From positions 62,001-126,000 of the forward strand of contig NZ_JBEQWH010000005.1 of assembly GCF_047501175.1 (NCBI RefSeq): 64,000 nucleotides of DNA, in the 5' to 3' direction. Below, in pieces: positions 1-9,067 of this stretch; positions within the stretch are counted from its first letter, which is position 1, and each line of letters begins with the position of its first letter. Made by a program: the position numbers and the translations under genes. This DNA is from Methanoprimaticola sp047501175. GTDB lineage: Archaea; Thermoplasmatota; Thermoplasmata; Methanomassiliicoccales; Methanomethylophilaceae. The notes below the pieces were generated by a model, which worked only from the letters and a program-made list of their open reading frames with translations, was not told the DNA's origin and searched no databases.

Positions 1-968
1 AGGGCCACGTAGTGGTACGAGTCGTACATCGTCGGGCGGACAAGGGTGTTGAACCCGGCGTCCACACCGACGTACTTCTTGACGCCGGTGTCCTTGATGT
101 CGTTCACACGGGTCAGGAGCACCGTAGTGTCGCACACGATGTACCTTCCCGGCTCGAGCACTATCGTTTCGATGTCGGTCTCCTCCTGGATCATGTCCGT
201 GAGGTTCATCGCCAGCTCGCCGACGTCCATCTCCTCCTCCTGGGGCATGTAGGGGACTCCGATGCCCCCTCCCATGTCGATGAACTCCAGGTCTATGCCG
301 AGGCCCTTGATCTCGTTGACCAGCTCGATGAGGACCTCCATCATGTCCATGAAGGGCTCGACGGTCTGTCCGCCGGAGCCGATGTGGGCGTGTATGCCCT
401 TGATGTTGAATCCCAGGTCCTTCGCCCTGGCGTAGGTGCCTATGACCTGGTCCAGCGGGATCCCGAACTTGGCGCCCTTGTTCCCGGTGGTGACCTTGGC
501 GCTGTGCCCGGACCCGACCCCGGGCGTGATCCTGAACGATACGTCAGAGCAGGGCGCGATCTCGGCGAGGCGCTCCATCTCGCACACGGAGTCCAGGTTG
601 ATCATCACGCCGGTCTCGGCGACCTCCCTGAGCTCCCTGTCGGAAACGTTCACGCCGGTGTACATTATGCGGTCCGGGGTGAATCCCGCCTTGAGGCAGG
701 TCAGGACCTCCCCGATGGACACCGCGTCGATCCCCGCGCCCTCCTGCTCGAGCACGCGCAGGATGGCGAGGTTGGTGTTCGCCTTGCACGCGTAGTGGAT
801 CCTCGTGTCCATGAACCTGGAGAACGCGTCGTAGACGTTGCGGTAGTTCTCCCTGAGCCTCTGCTCGTCCGTGACGTACACCGGCGTCCCGAACTCGTCG
901 GCTATCTCCACGGCGGACTTGCCGCCGATCATCATGATTCCGTCCTGGGACGGGAACTCTCTCATCAT
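1..968 (-). CDS. lysA: Diaminopimelate decarboxylase (3' end beyond window)
   Basis: Decarboxylates meso-diaminopimelate to lysine, the last step of the DAP route; PLP enzyme of the alanine-racemase fold. The visible N-terminal ~322 residues carry the PLP-lysine segment HYACKANTN near residue 55, the HIGSGG loop and an EPGRY motif, all typical of LysA. The gene runs off the low-coordinate edge, so its C-terminal half is not seen. The start (Met-Met) overlaps the lysC stop as ATGA, which fixes it and implies translational coupling. Last visible gene of the lrp-dapA-dapB-lysC-lysA operon. An ornithine/arginine decarboxylase of the same fold is less likely given the neighbours. Confidence 0.93.
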   Translation of the reverse strand, partial: MMREFPSQDGIMMIGGKSAVEIADEFGTPVYVTDEQRLRENYRNVYDAFSRFMDTRIHYACKANTNLAILRVLEQEGAGIDAVSIGEVLTCLKAGFTPDRIMYTGVNVSDRELREVAETGVMINLDSVCEMERLAEIAPCSDVSFRITPGVGSGHSAKVTTGNKGAKFGIPLDQVIGTYARAKDLGFNIKGIHAHIGSGGQTVEPFMDMMEVLIELVNEIKGLGIDLEFIDMGGGIGVPYMPQEEEMDVGELAMNLTDMIQEETDIETIVLEPGRYIVCDTTVLLTRVNDIKDTGVKKYVGVDAGFNTLVRPTMYDSYHYVA

Positions 969-2320
969 TCCTTATCACCGATGAACTTCTCGTGCAGCAC
1001 GCGCACGACGTCTATCACCTTGCTCATGGGCACCACGAAGTTGAGGGACACGTCGGACGCCCCCTCGGAGATCATCTCCACGTTCGCGTTGGCCTCCTTG
1101 ACGGCACTGAAGATGTCCCCGGACACGCCGCACTTGTCGAGCAGGTTGTCACCTACGGCGCAGATGAGCGCCACGTCGTTCTTCACGTCGATCCTCTCGA
1201 TGTCCCCGCCGTTCAGGCCGTTGAGCTGCCTCAGGGTCAATTTCACGTCGTTGTTGTGGACGAGGAACGCGACCGTGGAGAGCGACGTCGAGATCGAGTA
1301 GATGATCACGTTGATGTCGGCTATCTTGTCTATTATCCTGGCGACCATCGCGGGGCGGTACGCGATCTCCGCGGAGCTGATCGTGATGATCGAGAGGTCC
1401 GTCTTGGCCGCGACCGAGCGCAGCATCTCGGACGTGCTCTTCCTCAGGTGGTGGATCAGGGTCCCGGGCTCCTCCGGCTTGAACGAGTTCCTCACCTTGA
1501 GGGGGATGTGCTTGAGCCTGACCGGCTCGATCGTCCTGGGGTGCAGGACCTTCGCCCCGAAGTACGCGAGCTCTGCGGCCTCCCCGAAGTTCATCTCGGG
1601 GATCTTCCTGGCATCGGAGATTATCCTGGGGTCGGCGGACATGAATCCGTCGACGTCCGTCCAGATCTCCAGCATGTCGGCGTCTATCGAGTTCGCGACG
1701 ACGGCGGCGGAGTAGTCCGACCCGCCGCGGCCGAAGGTGATCGGCTGCTTGTTGGCGTCCGCCCCGTAGAATCCCGTGATTATGGGGATGAAGTCCATGG
1801 ACAGCAGCGGCTTGACCTTCATGGTCATCCCGATGGCCGTGTTCAGCAGGTCCGCGGACCCGTTGCCGGGGCGTCCGGCCGCGATGATCCCCGCCTCCTC
1901 GGACGTGAGCGCCACGGACTTGAGGCCCATGCTCTTCAGCAGGAACGCCAGGAGGAGCGAGGAGAACCTCTCCCCCTGGGAGACCATCGAGTCCTTGTAG
2001 TAGGCGTTCTCGCGGTCGGCCAGGAGGGCCTTCCTGAATCCGTCCATCCTGACGTCGAACTCCGCCCTGAACTCGTCCATGACCTCACCGTCGAACAGCT
2101 GGGACGCGGTGAGGAGATGCTTGTTGGAGAACTGTTCGATTATGCCGTCGGGATCGATCAGCGGGTTGTCCACCACGCTGACCAGGAAGTTCGTTATCCC
2201 TGACATCGCGGATACGACGACCACCCTGTCGCCCTCCGTGTTAGATACGATGTTCGCGACTCTATTCAGAGCTTCGGCGGATCCCACACTCGTGCCGCCG
2301 AACTTCATTACCGTGATCAT
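965..2320 (-). CDS. lysC: Aspartate kinase
   Basis: Phosphorylates aspartate, the entry step to lysine, threonine and methionine. The 451-residue protein begins with the diagnostic KFGGTSVG motif (residues 6-13), has the RGGSDYSA and WTDVDG segments of the kinase domain and ends with a ~150-residue region resembling tandem ACT domains (from about 310), which usually bind the feedback effector. Starts at an ATGA overlap with the dapB stop and stops inside the lysA start. Placement inside a dap operon suggests a lysine-dedicated isozyme; this is inference, since no other aspartate kinase can be checked in this window. Confidence 0.95.
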   Translation of the reverse strand: MITVMKFGGTSVGSAEALNRVANIVSNTEGDRVVVVSAMSGITNFLVSVVDNPLIDPDGIIEQFSNKHLLTASQLFDGEVMDEFRAEFDVRMDGFRKALLADRENAYYKDSMVSQGERFSSLLLAFLLKSMGLKSVALTSEEAGIIAAGRPGNGSADLLNTAIGMTMKVKPLLSMDFIPIITGFYGADANKQPITFGRGGSDYSAAVVANSIDADMLEIWTDVDGFMSADPRIISDARKIPEMNFGEAAELAYFGAKVLHPRTIEPVRLKHIPLKVRNSFKPEEPGTLIHHLRKSTSEMLRSVAAKTDLSIITISSAEIAYRPAMVARIIDKIADINVIIYSISTSLSTVAFLVHNNDVKLTLRQLNGLNGGDIERIDVKNDVALICAVGDNLLDKCGVSGDIFSAVKEANANVEMISEGASDVSLNFVVPMSKVIDVVRVLHEKFIGDKE

Positions 2321-3096
2321 AGACCAAGCACCTCACTCATGTTGTGCACCCTGCCGTCGCGCCTGTCCGCCATCCATCTGATGGCCTCGAGGCATCCGTC
2401 GGCGAGCGCCTCCCTTGAAATTGCCTTGTGGGTCAGTTCGACCCTTTCCATATTCTTGGCGAAGATGACGGTGTGGTCTCCCACGATGTCCCCCGCCCTT
2501 ATGGAGTGGATGCAGATCTCCCTTCCGCGGGGCCCGGTGACGCCATGGCGCCCGAACTCCACGTTCTCCACTCCTGTGACGGACTGCACCCTCCTGACGG
2601 CCTCCATCGCCGTCCCGGACGGTGCGTCCATCTTGCGGTCGTGGTGGGACTCCACCACTTCCACGTCGTATTCGGGAAGGTAGCGTGCGAGGACCTCGCA
2701 GACCTTCCAGAAGACATTGACCCCTATCTCGAAGTTGGCGGACACGAGCGCGGACGTCCCGTAGTCCTCGACGTTCCTCCTCATCTCCTCCAGGGCGTCC
2801 GGGTCCACCGAGGTGGTCCCCAGGATGAGGTTCGCCCCCGAGCGGGGCACCCTGGCTATGGCCGCCGACGCCGCTGCGGGCGTCGTGAGGTCGACGTACA
2901 CGTCGCATCCCCTGAGGACCTCGTCCAGGCCGTCCGGGCCCACGGCCGTTACGCCGTGGATCGCCTCGCCCACGTGACCGCCGTCCTCGGAGACCACCGC
3001 CCCGGTAAGCTCCAGGTCGTACGACTCCGCGATCTTGTCGCAGACCATCCGTCCGAGCTTCCCGGTCGCGCCTCCGACGGCCACCCTCGTGGTCAT
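2317..3096 (-). CDS. dapB: 4-hydroxy-tetrahydrodipicolinate reductase
   Basis: NAD(P)H-dependent reduction of the DapA product to tetrahydrodipicolinate. The 259-residue protein opens with the Rossmann motif VAVGGATGKLGRM, contains the ESHHDRKMDAPSGTA catalytic segment (His and Lys of the DapB active site) and ends in the normal dimer domain. The reading frame is open 69 codons further upstream, but that part lies inside dapA and looks like out-of-frame translation, so the start at MTTRVAVGG, an ATGA overlap with the dapA stop, is chosen. Confidence 0.95.
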   Translation of the reverse strand: MTTRVAVGGATGKLGRMVCDKIAESYDLELTGAVVSEDGGHVGEAIHGVTAVGPDGLDEVLRGCDVYVDLTTPAAASAAIARVPRSGANLILGTTSVDPDALEEMRRNVEDYGTSALVSANFEIGVNVFWKVCEVLARYLPEYDVEVVESHHDRKMDAPSGTAMEAVRRVQSVTGVENVEFGRHGVTGPRGREICIHSIRAGDIVGDHTVIFAKNMERVELTHKAISREALADGCLEAIRWMADRRDGRVHNMSEVLGL

Positions 3097-3974
3097 GCTA
3101 TGCCCAGTCCCTCGAGGACCGGGTCGAGCCTCCTCTTTCCGTTCTCGGACAGCGGCGTCAGGGGAAGCCTGGGCTCGCCGTTGCCGAATCCCATCCCGCC
3201 CATGACGTACTTTATGGGTATCGGATTGGACTCCACGAAGAGGGCCGTGAACAGCGGGAGCAGCTTCGCCTGTATCGCGCGGGCGGCGTCCATGTTGCCG
3301 CACCTCGCGTTCCTGACCAGCTCGGACACCATGCCCGGGCAGCAGTTGCTCGCCACGGATATGACCCCGTCGGCCCCCAGCCCGACGAGTGCGAGCGTGA
3401 GGGCGTCGTCGCCGCTCAGGACCTCGAAACCCTTCGGCCTGCGCATGATGATCTCCTGGATCTGTGCCACGTTGCCGCTGGCCTCCTTCACGCCGGCGAT
3501 GCCGTTGATCTCCGCGAGGCGCATCAGGGTGTCGGGGGTGATGTTGGACCCGGTCCTCCCGGGTATGTTGTAGATGATCATGGGGATGTCTATCGCGTCC
3601 ATGATGGTCGAGTAGTGACGGTATATGCCGTCCTGCGTGGGCTTGACGTAGTACGGGGATATGGACAGGATCCCGTCCACCCCGATGTCCTGGGCGCTCT
3701 TGCTCAGGATCACCGCCTCGCGGGTGCAGTTGCTCCCGGCACCGGCGAGCACCTTCGCCCTCTTGGCCTGGTCCCTGACGATCTCCAGAACCCTCAGGTG
3801 CTCGTCATGTGCCAGCATCGCCGACTCGCCCGTGCTCCCGCAGGGAAGCAGAACATCGACCCCATTGGACTCCTGGAAGTCCACAAGGCGCCTCAGCGCC
3901 TCCTCATCGACCTCCCCGTCCTTCTTGAACGGCGTGATCAGCGCGGTTCCCGTACCTGCGAACATATCTCTCAA
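3093..3974 (-). CDS. dapA: 4-hydroxy-tetrahydrodipicolinate synthase
   Basis: Condenses pyruvate with aspartate semialdehyde; class I aldolase of the DapA/NAL family. 293 residues, the usual length. Seen: TALITPFK at the start, the GSTGES pyruvate-binding loop, YYVKPTQDG and YNIPGRTG containing the catalytic tyrosine, then GVKEASGN with the Schiff-base lysine. The start (MRDMFAG) overlaps the stop of the lrp gene as ATGA; an internal Met three codons later is a possible alternative. Second gene of the operon. Confidence 0.95.
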   Translation of the reverse strand: MRDMFAGTGTALITPFKKDGEVDEEALRRLVDFQESNGVDVLLPCGSTGESAMLAHDEHLRVLEIVRDQAKRAKVLAGAGSNCTREAVILSKSAQDIGVDGILSISPYYVKPTQDGIYRHYSTIMDAIDIPMIIYNIPGRTGSNITPDTLMRLAEINGIAGVKEASGNVAQIQEIIMRRPKGFEVLSGDDALTLALVGLGADGVISVASNCCPGMVSELVRNARCGNMDAARAIQAKLLPLFTALFVESNPIPIKYVMGGMGFGNGEPRLPLTPLSENGKRRLDPVLEGLGIA

Positions 3975-4393
3975 ACCTCCCCGTAATGCTCCTTGAGTAT
4001 CAGCCTTGTCCTGGTGCTCAGGATGTTGTCGTACCTTCTGACCCTCTCGATGATGTCGTTAAGGTGCTGGGACGACTCCACGTCCACGATGGCGATGATG
4101 TCCTGGTCACCGGTGACCTCGAAAACCTCGGTGACCCCGTCGTATCCCGCCAGCTCCTTGGCGATCTCCTGCGTGTCCGTGTTGACCGCGATGCTGATCT
4201 CCACCAATGCCTTGACGTTCCTGGAGCTGGTCTTTATCGTGAATCCCCTGATGATGCCTTCCTCGCTCATCTTGTGGACCCTGCTGCGAACGGTCCCTTC
4301 GGACACGCCGAGCTGGTTCGCTATCTCCACGAACGGGCAGCGGGAGTCCTTCTTCAGCAGCTCTATGATCTTCTTGTCGAGGTTGTCTATCAT
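3971..4393 (-). CDS. Lrp/AsnC family transcriptional regulator heading the lysine operon
   Basis: 140-residue DNA-binding regulator: AsnC-type helix-turn-helix at residues ~5-55 (DKKIIELLKKDSRCPFVEIA and GVSEGTVRSRV) followed by a RAM ligand-binding domain. The preferred start, MIDNLDKK, is preceded two bases away by GGGTGATC (4396-4403), an excellent archaeal Shine-Dalgarno, so the 15-codon upstream extension is left out. As first gene of lrp-dapA-dapB-lysC-lysA it is probably a lysine- or DAP-responsive local regulator, comparable in role to archaeal LysM. Autoregulation is suggested by the inverted repeat over its likely transcription start (separate entry). Confidence 0.88.
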   Translation of the reverse strand: MIDNLDKKIIELLKKDSRCPFVEIANQLGVSEGTVRSRVHKMSEEGIIRGFTIKTSSRNVKALVEISIAVNTDTQEIAKELAGYDGVTEVFEVTGDQDIIAIVDVESSQHLNDIIERVRRYDNILSTRTRLILKEHYGEV

Positions 4394-4395
4394 CT

Positions 4396-4450
4396 GATCA
4401 CCCGGCGGGGGCGCCTGTATACGCCCCGTACCGCGCATATATATTTAATT
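4396..4450 (-). promoter_or_regulatory. Promoter and candidate Lrp operator of the lysine operon
   Basis: Reading on the minus strand: a TATA-like TTAAATATATATG at about 4437-4449, then a GC-rich inverted repeat GGGGCG / CGCCCC (arms 4408-4413 and 4422-4427, 8-nt spacer CCTGTATA), then the Shine-Dalgarno GGGTGATC (4396-4403) and ATG at 4393. The repeat falls where transcription should start, about 20-30 bases below the TATA box, so a bound regulator would block initiation. TATA and SD are well supported; the operator role is inference. Confidence 0.6.
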
Positions 4451-4542
4451 AATGGGGAAAACCGCGGTCCGACCTATGATATCCGCAACAGGATTGCGAT
4501 AAAGAAGGGGTAAGAGGTTTGTGTTCTGCGGATTTCGCAGAA

Positions 4543-6138
4543 TCATGCGGAGGACCCGCCCTTGCGGTTGTCCTCCACGTCCGATAGGATGTCGACCTGT
4601 ATGCGGCTGAACGGGATCTCCACCCCTGCGTCGCGGAACTCGTTGAATATGAGCTCCCTGATCTGTCCGCAGTAGTGCGAGCTGTCGTCGTAGTCGTCCA
4701 CGTAGCATGCCAGCCTGAACGAGACCCCGGAGGCTCCGAACCCGACGAGCCTCGCGCTCGGAGGGGTGCGGGAGCCGTCCTTGATGACATGGGGATGCTT
4801 CATCCCTGCGGCCTCGAGGCATCTCTTGACCAGTTCCAGGTCGGAGTCGTACGCCACGTCCACGAATGCGAACACGCGGGTCCCGTGGTACTCCTTGGTC
4901 AGGTTGACCAGGGTGGCGGAGGACACGGTGTTGTTGGGGATGGTGACGATCTGGTCCTTGTCCCAGTTCAGGAACTCGGTGTACATCAGCTTCACCTTGC
5001 GGACGATGTACGTGGTGTTGTTGATCATCACGAAGTCGCCCTTCTTGAACGGACGCGTGGCCAGGAGGACCACTCCGCTGAAGAACTGGTTCAAGGTGTT
5101 CTGCGCCCCGAGCGTTATCCCCAGTGTGACCACACCGGCGCTCACCAGTATGCCCGCCAGGTCCACACCGAAGGCCCCGAGGACGGCGACGACGACGAAC
5201 AGCCCTATGCCGACCTTCCCGATCATCTTGAACAGGGGGAGCAGGGACATGTCCATTCCGTCCAGGTCGACCTTCTCGTCGACCCCTCTGAGGAACGCGG
5301 TGACGATGAACAGATAGACCTGCCACGCGATGGTGGCCGTCAGGAGCACGTATATCACGCTGGACAGGGCCGCTATGCCGTGGACGAGCTCGGAGTCCAG
5401 ACCCATGATCTGCGCGCACTCGTTCACGGCCATGACGATCATCAGCGCGGTTATGGTCGTGGTTAGCTTCTTCGTCAGCGACTTCTTCTCGCTGTCCGTC
5501 TTCCTCGTTCCGACCAGGCGGGTGAGGAGGGGGATCACGATCTCCGCGACCAGGATGGTCAGGACGATCCAGAGGATGAACGTGATGACCGCCGTCACCC
5601 CGGCGGAGTTGAAGGGCTCCCCGAGGGTGTTGGGGAATATGCCGAAGAACTTGTTGTAGGAGTCGCCGGAGGTGAACGTCGATGTTATGCCGACATTCGC
5701 CACCTCGGTCACGGCGATCGTCTCCTGGCTCTCCACATCCACGAAGTTCAGGACGATTAGTGCCACTGTGCTCGTGGTGTCAGCGTACTGTTCGGCGGTG
5801 AAGGTGACGTTCACCAGGGCCTTGTTGTTCCCGGTGTCGGCGCCCTCGATAAGCCCGAGGGGGTTGTCCACGAGGACCTCGGTCGTGCAAGTGAGGTCCT
5901 TGTGCAGCTCCTTGACCGACACGGTCAGGCTCAGGTCGTCCGTGGTGTTGTTGGTCACGTACAGCTTCACGGTCTTGCTCTCGCCGCTGTCGAGGTCTAT
6001 GGAGACCTCTTTGCCGTCCGCGGTGATGACCACAACGTCCTCCTCCGTCAGAGCGTCGGAGTCCGTCGACAGGAACGGCGTAAGCGTGACGGCGACCGCA
6101 AGAATCGCGACGATCGCCATCGCTCTTTTCATGTTCAT
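4543..6138 (-). CDS. MscS-family mechanosensitive channel with extracytoplasmic domain
   Basis: 531 residues. An N-terminal hydrophobic signal (residues ~5-25) is followed by a ~140-residue beta-rich extracytoplasmic domain (LTVSVKELHKD..., LVNVTFTAEQY) resembling NEW3-type domains of archaeal membrane proteins. After five or so membrane spans comes the MscS core: a Gly/Ala-rich pore helix (GILVSAGVVTLGITLGAQNTLNQFFSGV, given here in part as GVVTLGITLGAQNTLNQF), the beta domain with FKKGDFV, and a soluble C-terminus. It should release osmolytes on hypo-osmotic shock. A TATA-like TTATATATAAAG lies ~20-30 bases upstream of the start. Monocistronic. Confidence 0.85.
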   Translation of the reverse strand: MNMKRAMAIVAILAVAVTLTPFLSTDSDALTEEDVVVITADGKEVSIDLDSGESKTVKLYVTNNTTDDLSLTVSVKELHKDLTCTTEVLVDNPLGLIEGADTGNNKALVNVTFTAEQYADTTSTVALIVLNFVDVESQETIAVTEVANVGITSTFTSGDSYNKFFGIFPNTLGEPFNSAGVTAVITFILWIVLTILVAEIVIPLLTRLVGTRKTDSEKKSLTKKLTTTITALMIVMAVNECAQIMGLDSELVHGIAALSSVIYVLLTATIAWQVYLFIVTAFLRGVDEKVDLDGMDMSLLPLFKMIGKVGIGLFVVVAVLGAFGVDLAGILVSAGVVTLGITLGAQNTLNQFFSGVVLLATRPFKKGDFVMINNTTYIVRKVKLMYTEFLNWDKDQIVTIPNNTVSSATLVNLTKEYHGTRVFAFVDVAYDSDLELVKRCLEAAGMKHPHVIKDGSRTPPSARLVGFGASGVSFRLACYVDDYDDSSHYCGQIRELIFNEFRDAGVEIPFSRIQVDILSDVEDNRKGGSSA

Positions 6139-6265
6139 ACGGGTTGCATCTGCTCTTTATATATAACGCATGCAGAGCGAAGTTTTCCGTAGCCTGAAAG
6201 AAGGATGGGCAGATATGACGGGCGCATGAGACGTTAAATAGTCCCGGAGGACAGAGATCCCGCGT

Positions 6266-7117
6266 ATGGTCACGGAGGATGTAGCATGTTCCGTCAGGCT
6301 GGTCATCGCGATCGCGGTGATGGTGTCCGCATCGGTGTCCGATGTCAGGACCAGGCATGTGTCGGACCGCCATTGGCTGGTCCTGTGCGTTTCGGGGGTG
6401 TCAGCGGAGGCGGTGGTGCTGTCCCATTCGGACCCGTATGCGGCCGTCGCCTATGCCGTCGGGGCGTCCCTCCTGACGGTCTACATGCTGTCCGATGTCC
6501 ATTTCGCCATATTGGTGCCGGCAGTCCTGTCGCTGGTGGTCCCGGCACTCTCCGGCAGTCCCGTCGGGTCGCAGGTCGCGCTCGTGCCGGCCCTGTACCT
6601 GTCCTTCCTGGCACTGTACATGTCGAAGGTGGTCGTCGGAGGTGCCGACATCAAGTTCCTGATGTCCGTGGCGATGGCGTTCCCGTCGACATCGGTCCAT
6701 CCGTGCCTCCCGCTCCCGCTGTCGGAGCCCGGTCCGGTGATGATGGTGCCTGCCGTGGCGGCGCTGCTCATGGCCCTGGCGCTGACCCTGTCGGGATCGC
6801 TCATGATGCTTCTCAGGAACGTCCGTGACGGGCATGTGGGGCGCGGGTCGCTGTCGTCATACGTCGTCGACGTGTCCGGCGCTGACCCCGTCTTCGTCTG
6901 GCCTGTGGAGGACCCCAGGTGTCCAGGGGTCCCGCATCGCGGTTCCCCCGACGATGCGGCGGACATCCTGGAATACTGCAGGGAGAACGGTGTGGAACGG
7001 ATCAGGGTGACCCCTGCGGTACCGTTCATACTGTCGCTGACCGCGGCGTTCGTCGCGACAGTGCTGCTCGGGGACCCTCTGTCATATCTTGATGTCTATG
7101 CGGTGTCCGCACGATGA
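6266..7117 (+). CDS. Archaeal prepilin/preflagellin peptidase (A24 family)
   Basis: Membrane aspartyl protease that cleaves class III signal peptides of type IV pilin-like proteins. 283 residues, mostly hydrophobic. The first catalytic aspartate is in SDVRTRHVSD (residue ~26); the second is in the GGADIK motif (residue ~128), the archaeal equivalent of GxGD. A polar segment of ~60 residues (190-250) precedes a last membrane helix, resembling the cytoplasmic loop of FlaK-type enzymes. No pilin or archaellin genes are adjacent. The 3' end overlaps the convergent radical SAM gene by 36 bp. Confidence 0.82.
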   Translation: MVTEDVACSVRLVIAIAVMVSASVSDVRTRHVSDRHWLVLCVSGVSAEAVVLSHSDPYAAVAYAVGASLLTVYMLSDVHFAILVPAVLSLVVPALSGSPVGSQVALVPALYLSFLALYMSKVVVGGADIKFLMSVAMAFPSTSVHPCLPLPLSEPGPVMMVPAVAALLMALALTLSGSLMMLLRNVRDGHVGRGSLSSYVVDVSGADPVFVWPVEDPRCPGVPHRGSPDDAADILEYCRENGVERIRVTPAVPFILSLTAAFVATVLLGDPLSYLDVYAVSAR

Positions 7118-8092
7118 GCACTCGCAGCCGTCCAGGCCGACGATGTCGACCAGGTATCCGAGCCTCCTTATGACCACCTTGCCGCATCCCGGGCAGAACG
7201 TGTCGTCCGCCTCGTCGGTCAGGGTGTTGCCCACGTACACGTAGTTTAGGCCGCATCCCATCCCGATCTCCCTGCATCTGAGCACGGTCTCGACGGGCGT
7301 CCATTGGATGTCGGTCATCTCGTTGTCCGGGTGGAACCTGGTGAAGTGCACAGGCACGTCGGGGGACAGGCTGTCCCTGACCCATTCGCAGAACGCCTCG
7401 ATCTCATCCTCGGAGTCGTTCAGACTGGGGATCACCAGGTACGTCAGCTCAAGATGGACGCCCTCATCGTGGACGGTCTCGGCGCTCCTCAGCACATCCT
7501 TCAGATGGGCGCCGCATATGCGCATGTAGAACTCGTCCGTGAATCCCTTGACGTCGATGTTCATGGCATCGGTCATGGAGCACAGCTCGCGCAGCGGTCC
7601 GTCGTTCACGAGGCCGTTGGTCACGAGGACGACCCTCAGGTCCGGGTCCAGCCTCTTGATGTCGCGGATGTACTCGAACCAGATCACGGGTTCGTTGTAC
7701 GTGAACGCCACGACGTCCTGTTTCTCGTGCCTGCACATCGCGGCGAGCTCCGCGGGGGACTTGTAGGTGCTCCTCTTCTTCCCGGAGGAGAGCATGGATA
7801 TCGCGTAGTTCTGGCAGTGCCTGCAGCTCATGTTGCATCCGACGCTGCCCACAGAGAAGCATCTCCCGCCGGGCCTGTAGTGGAACAGCGGCTTCTTCTC
7901 CATGGGGTCCACGCACAGCGACGACACCTTCCCGTAGGAGTATGCGACCAGCATGTCCTCGTCCCCCCTGCGGGACCCGCACCTGCCGTACTCCCCGACC
8001 CTTATCCTGCACCCATGGGGGCACAGTCCGCAGACGTACGTGTCGCCGTCCCTGGTGTAGAATGCGGATTCGACGCGCTCGGTATTCGCCAT
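7082..8092 (-). CDS. amrS: AmmeMemoRadiSam-system radical SAM enzyme (PFL-activase-like)
   Basis: 336 residues. N-terminal metal-binding cysteines (CGLCPHGCRIRVGEYGRCG), then the radical SAM cluster motif in GCNMSCRHCQNY (CxxxCxxC, residues ~79-90), and a C-terminal zinc-ribbon-like FCPGCGK ... CSSCGH. This matches the AmrS family named for co-occurrence with AMMECR1 and MEMO proteins; its substrate is not established. Start: ATG with SD GGTGATC seven bases upstream, lying inside the thiL frame, so the two are coupled. AMMECR1 and MEMO homologues are not in the window. Confidence 0.88.
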   Translation of the reverse strand: MANTERVESAFYTRDGDTYVCGLCPHGCRIRVGEYGRCGSRRGDEDMLVAYSYGKVSSLCVDPMEKKPLFHYRPGGRCFSVGSVGCNMSCRHCQNYAISMLSSGKKRSTYKSPAELAAMCRHEKQDVVAFTYNEPVIWFEYIRDIKRLDPDLRVVLVTNGLVNDGPLRELCSMTDAMNIDVKGFTDEFYMRICGAHLKDVLRSAETVHDEGVHLELTYLVIPSLNDSEDEIEAFCEWVRDSLSPDVPVHFTRFHPDNEMTDIQWTPVETVLRCREIGMGCGLNYVYVGNTLTDEADDTFCPGCGKVVIRRLGYLVDIVGLDGCECSSCGHRIDIKI

Positions 8093-9011
8093 ACGGGATC
8101 ACCGTCCTGTCGTCCCCGTCCACGAGGTGCGGTTCGCCGGTGTCGTTGACGATCCCGATTATGGAGAACTCGACCTCGGCGTCGTACAATCTGTCCAGCC
8201 TGTCCTGGTCCGCGGTGAACACCAGCTCGTACTCGCCTCCCCATCCGAGGAGGAGGTCCCTGACGTCCTTGCCGGAGGCTTCCGCGATCTCGTCCACGCA
8301 CGGTCCGTGGGGGATGAACGACAGCTCCACCTCCATCCCGACGCCGGATGCGGAGCAGAGCGTGTTCAGGGCGGTCCCGAGACCGTCCGATAGGTCCATG
8401 CAGGATGTGACGACGCCCGTCCCGGCCATGGCCACGCCCTCGGCGACCCTGGGTATGGGGACATAGAGGCACTGGCGGGCATCCTCGGCATCGATGCCGA
8501 GCTCGAGGGAGAGGAACCCGGCGGCAGGTCCGCCCAGGGGTCCTGTGACCGCGACCACGTCCCCGTCCTTCGCACCTGTGCGCAACATGGGCCTCCTCCC
8601 GTCCATGGACCCCAGTGCGGTGCCTGCGACGACCCCGGGGCCTATCTTCGTGTCCCCGCCGGCTATCCCCGTTCCGCAGAACTCGGCACACTGGCTCATG
8701 CCGCTCATTATGTCGTATGCGGCCTGCGAGTCGAGGTCACCCGGCAGTGCCAGGGCCGACAGGAGCCCGGTGGGCCTGGCGCCCATGGCGGCCAGGTCGC
8801 TGAAGCTCACCGCCGCCGCGTACCATCCGAACTGCTCGTACGTCATGCCGGCGGGGAAGTGCCTGTCGAATGTGACCAGGTCGGTGGATACCACCACGTC
8901 CCTTCCGAGGACCGCGGCGTCGTCCCCGGGGCCTACCGTCCCCTCCTTCTTGATGAACGTCCCGAAGTCCTCTATGAGCTGGCGTTCTCCGATCTCCCCG
9001 ATCATGGTCAT
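8076..9011 (-). CDS. thiL: Thiamine-monophosphate kinase, no stop codon near its expected end
   Basis: ThiL phosphorylates thiamine monophosphate to the diphosphate. Family marks: GPGDDAAVLG (residues ~26-35), FSDLAAMGA, GGDTK, CMDLSDGL (~206-213) and GWGGEYELVF. Homology ends around residue 312 (VIPYGEYRA), the usual length, but the frame has no stop there and stays open down to 7464, running out of frame through amrS for ~200 codons whose predicted residues are Arg-rich nonsense. The end given here is the end of recognisable ThiL sequence. Either a small indel removed the stop or the real protein has a junk tail of 515 residues in total. Confidence 0.82.
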
Positions 9012-9067
9012 TGGATGTCTATCGGGATCGCCGTATTAGGATTGTCGGTGCACCGGGACTTCCCGTT

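Noticed and set aside
3097..3303. 69-codon N-terminal extension of DapB
   Set aside because: It lies wholly inside dapA in another frame, is Arg-rich, and the Rossmann motif starts only at 3096 with an ATGA overlap.
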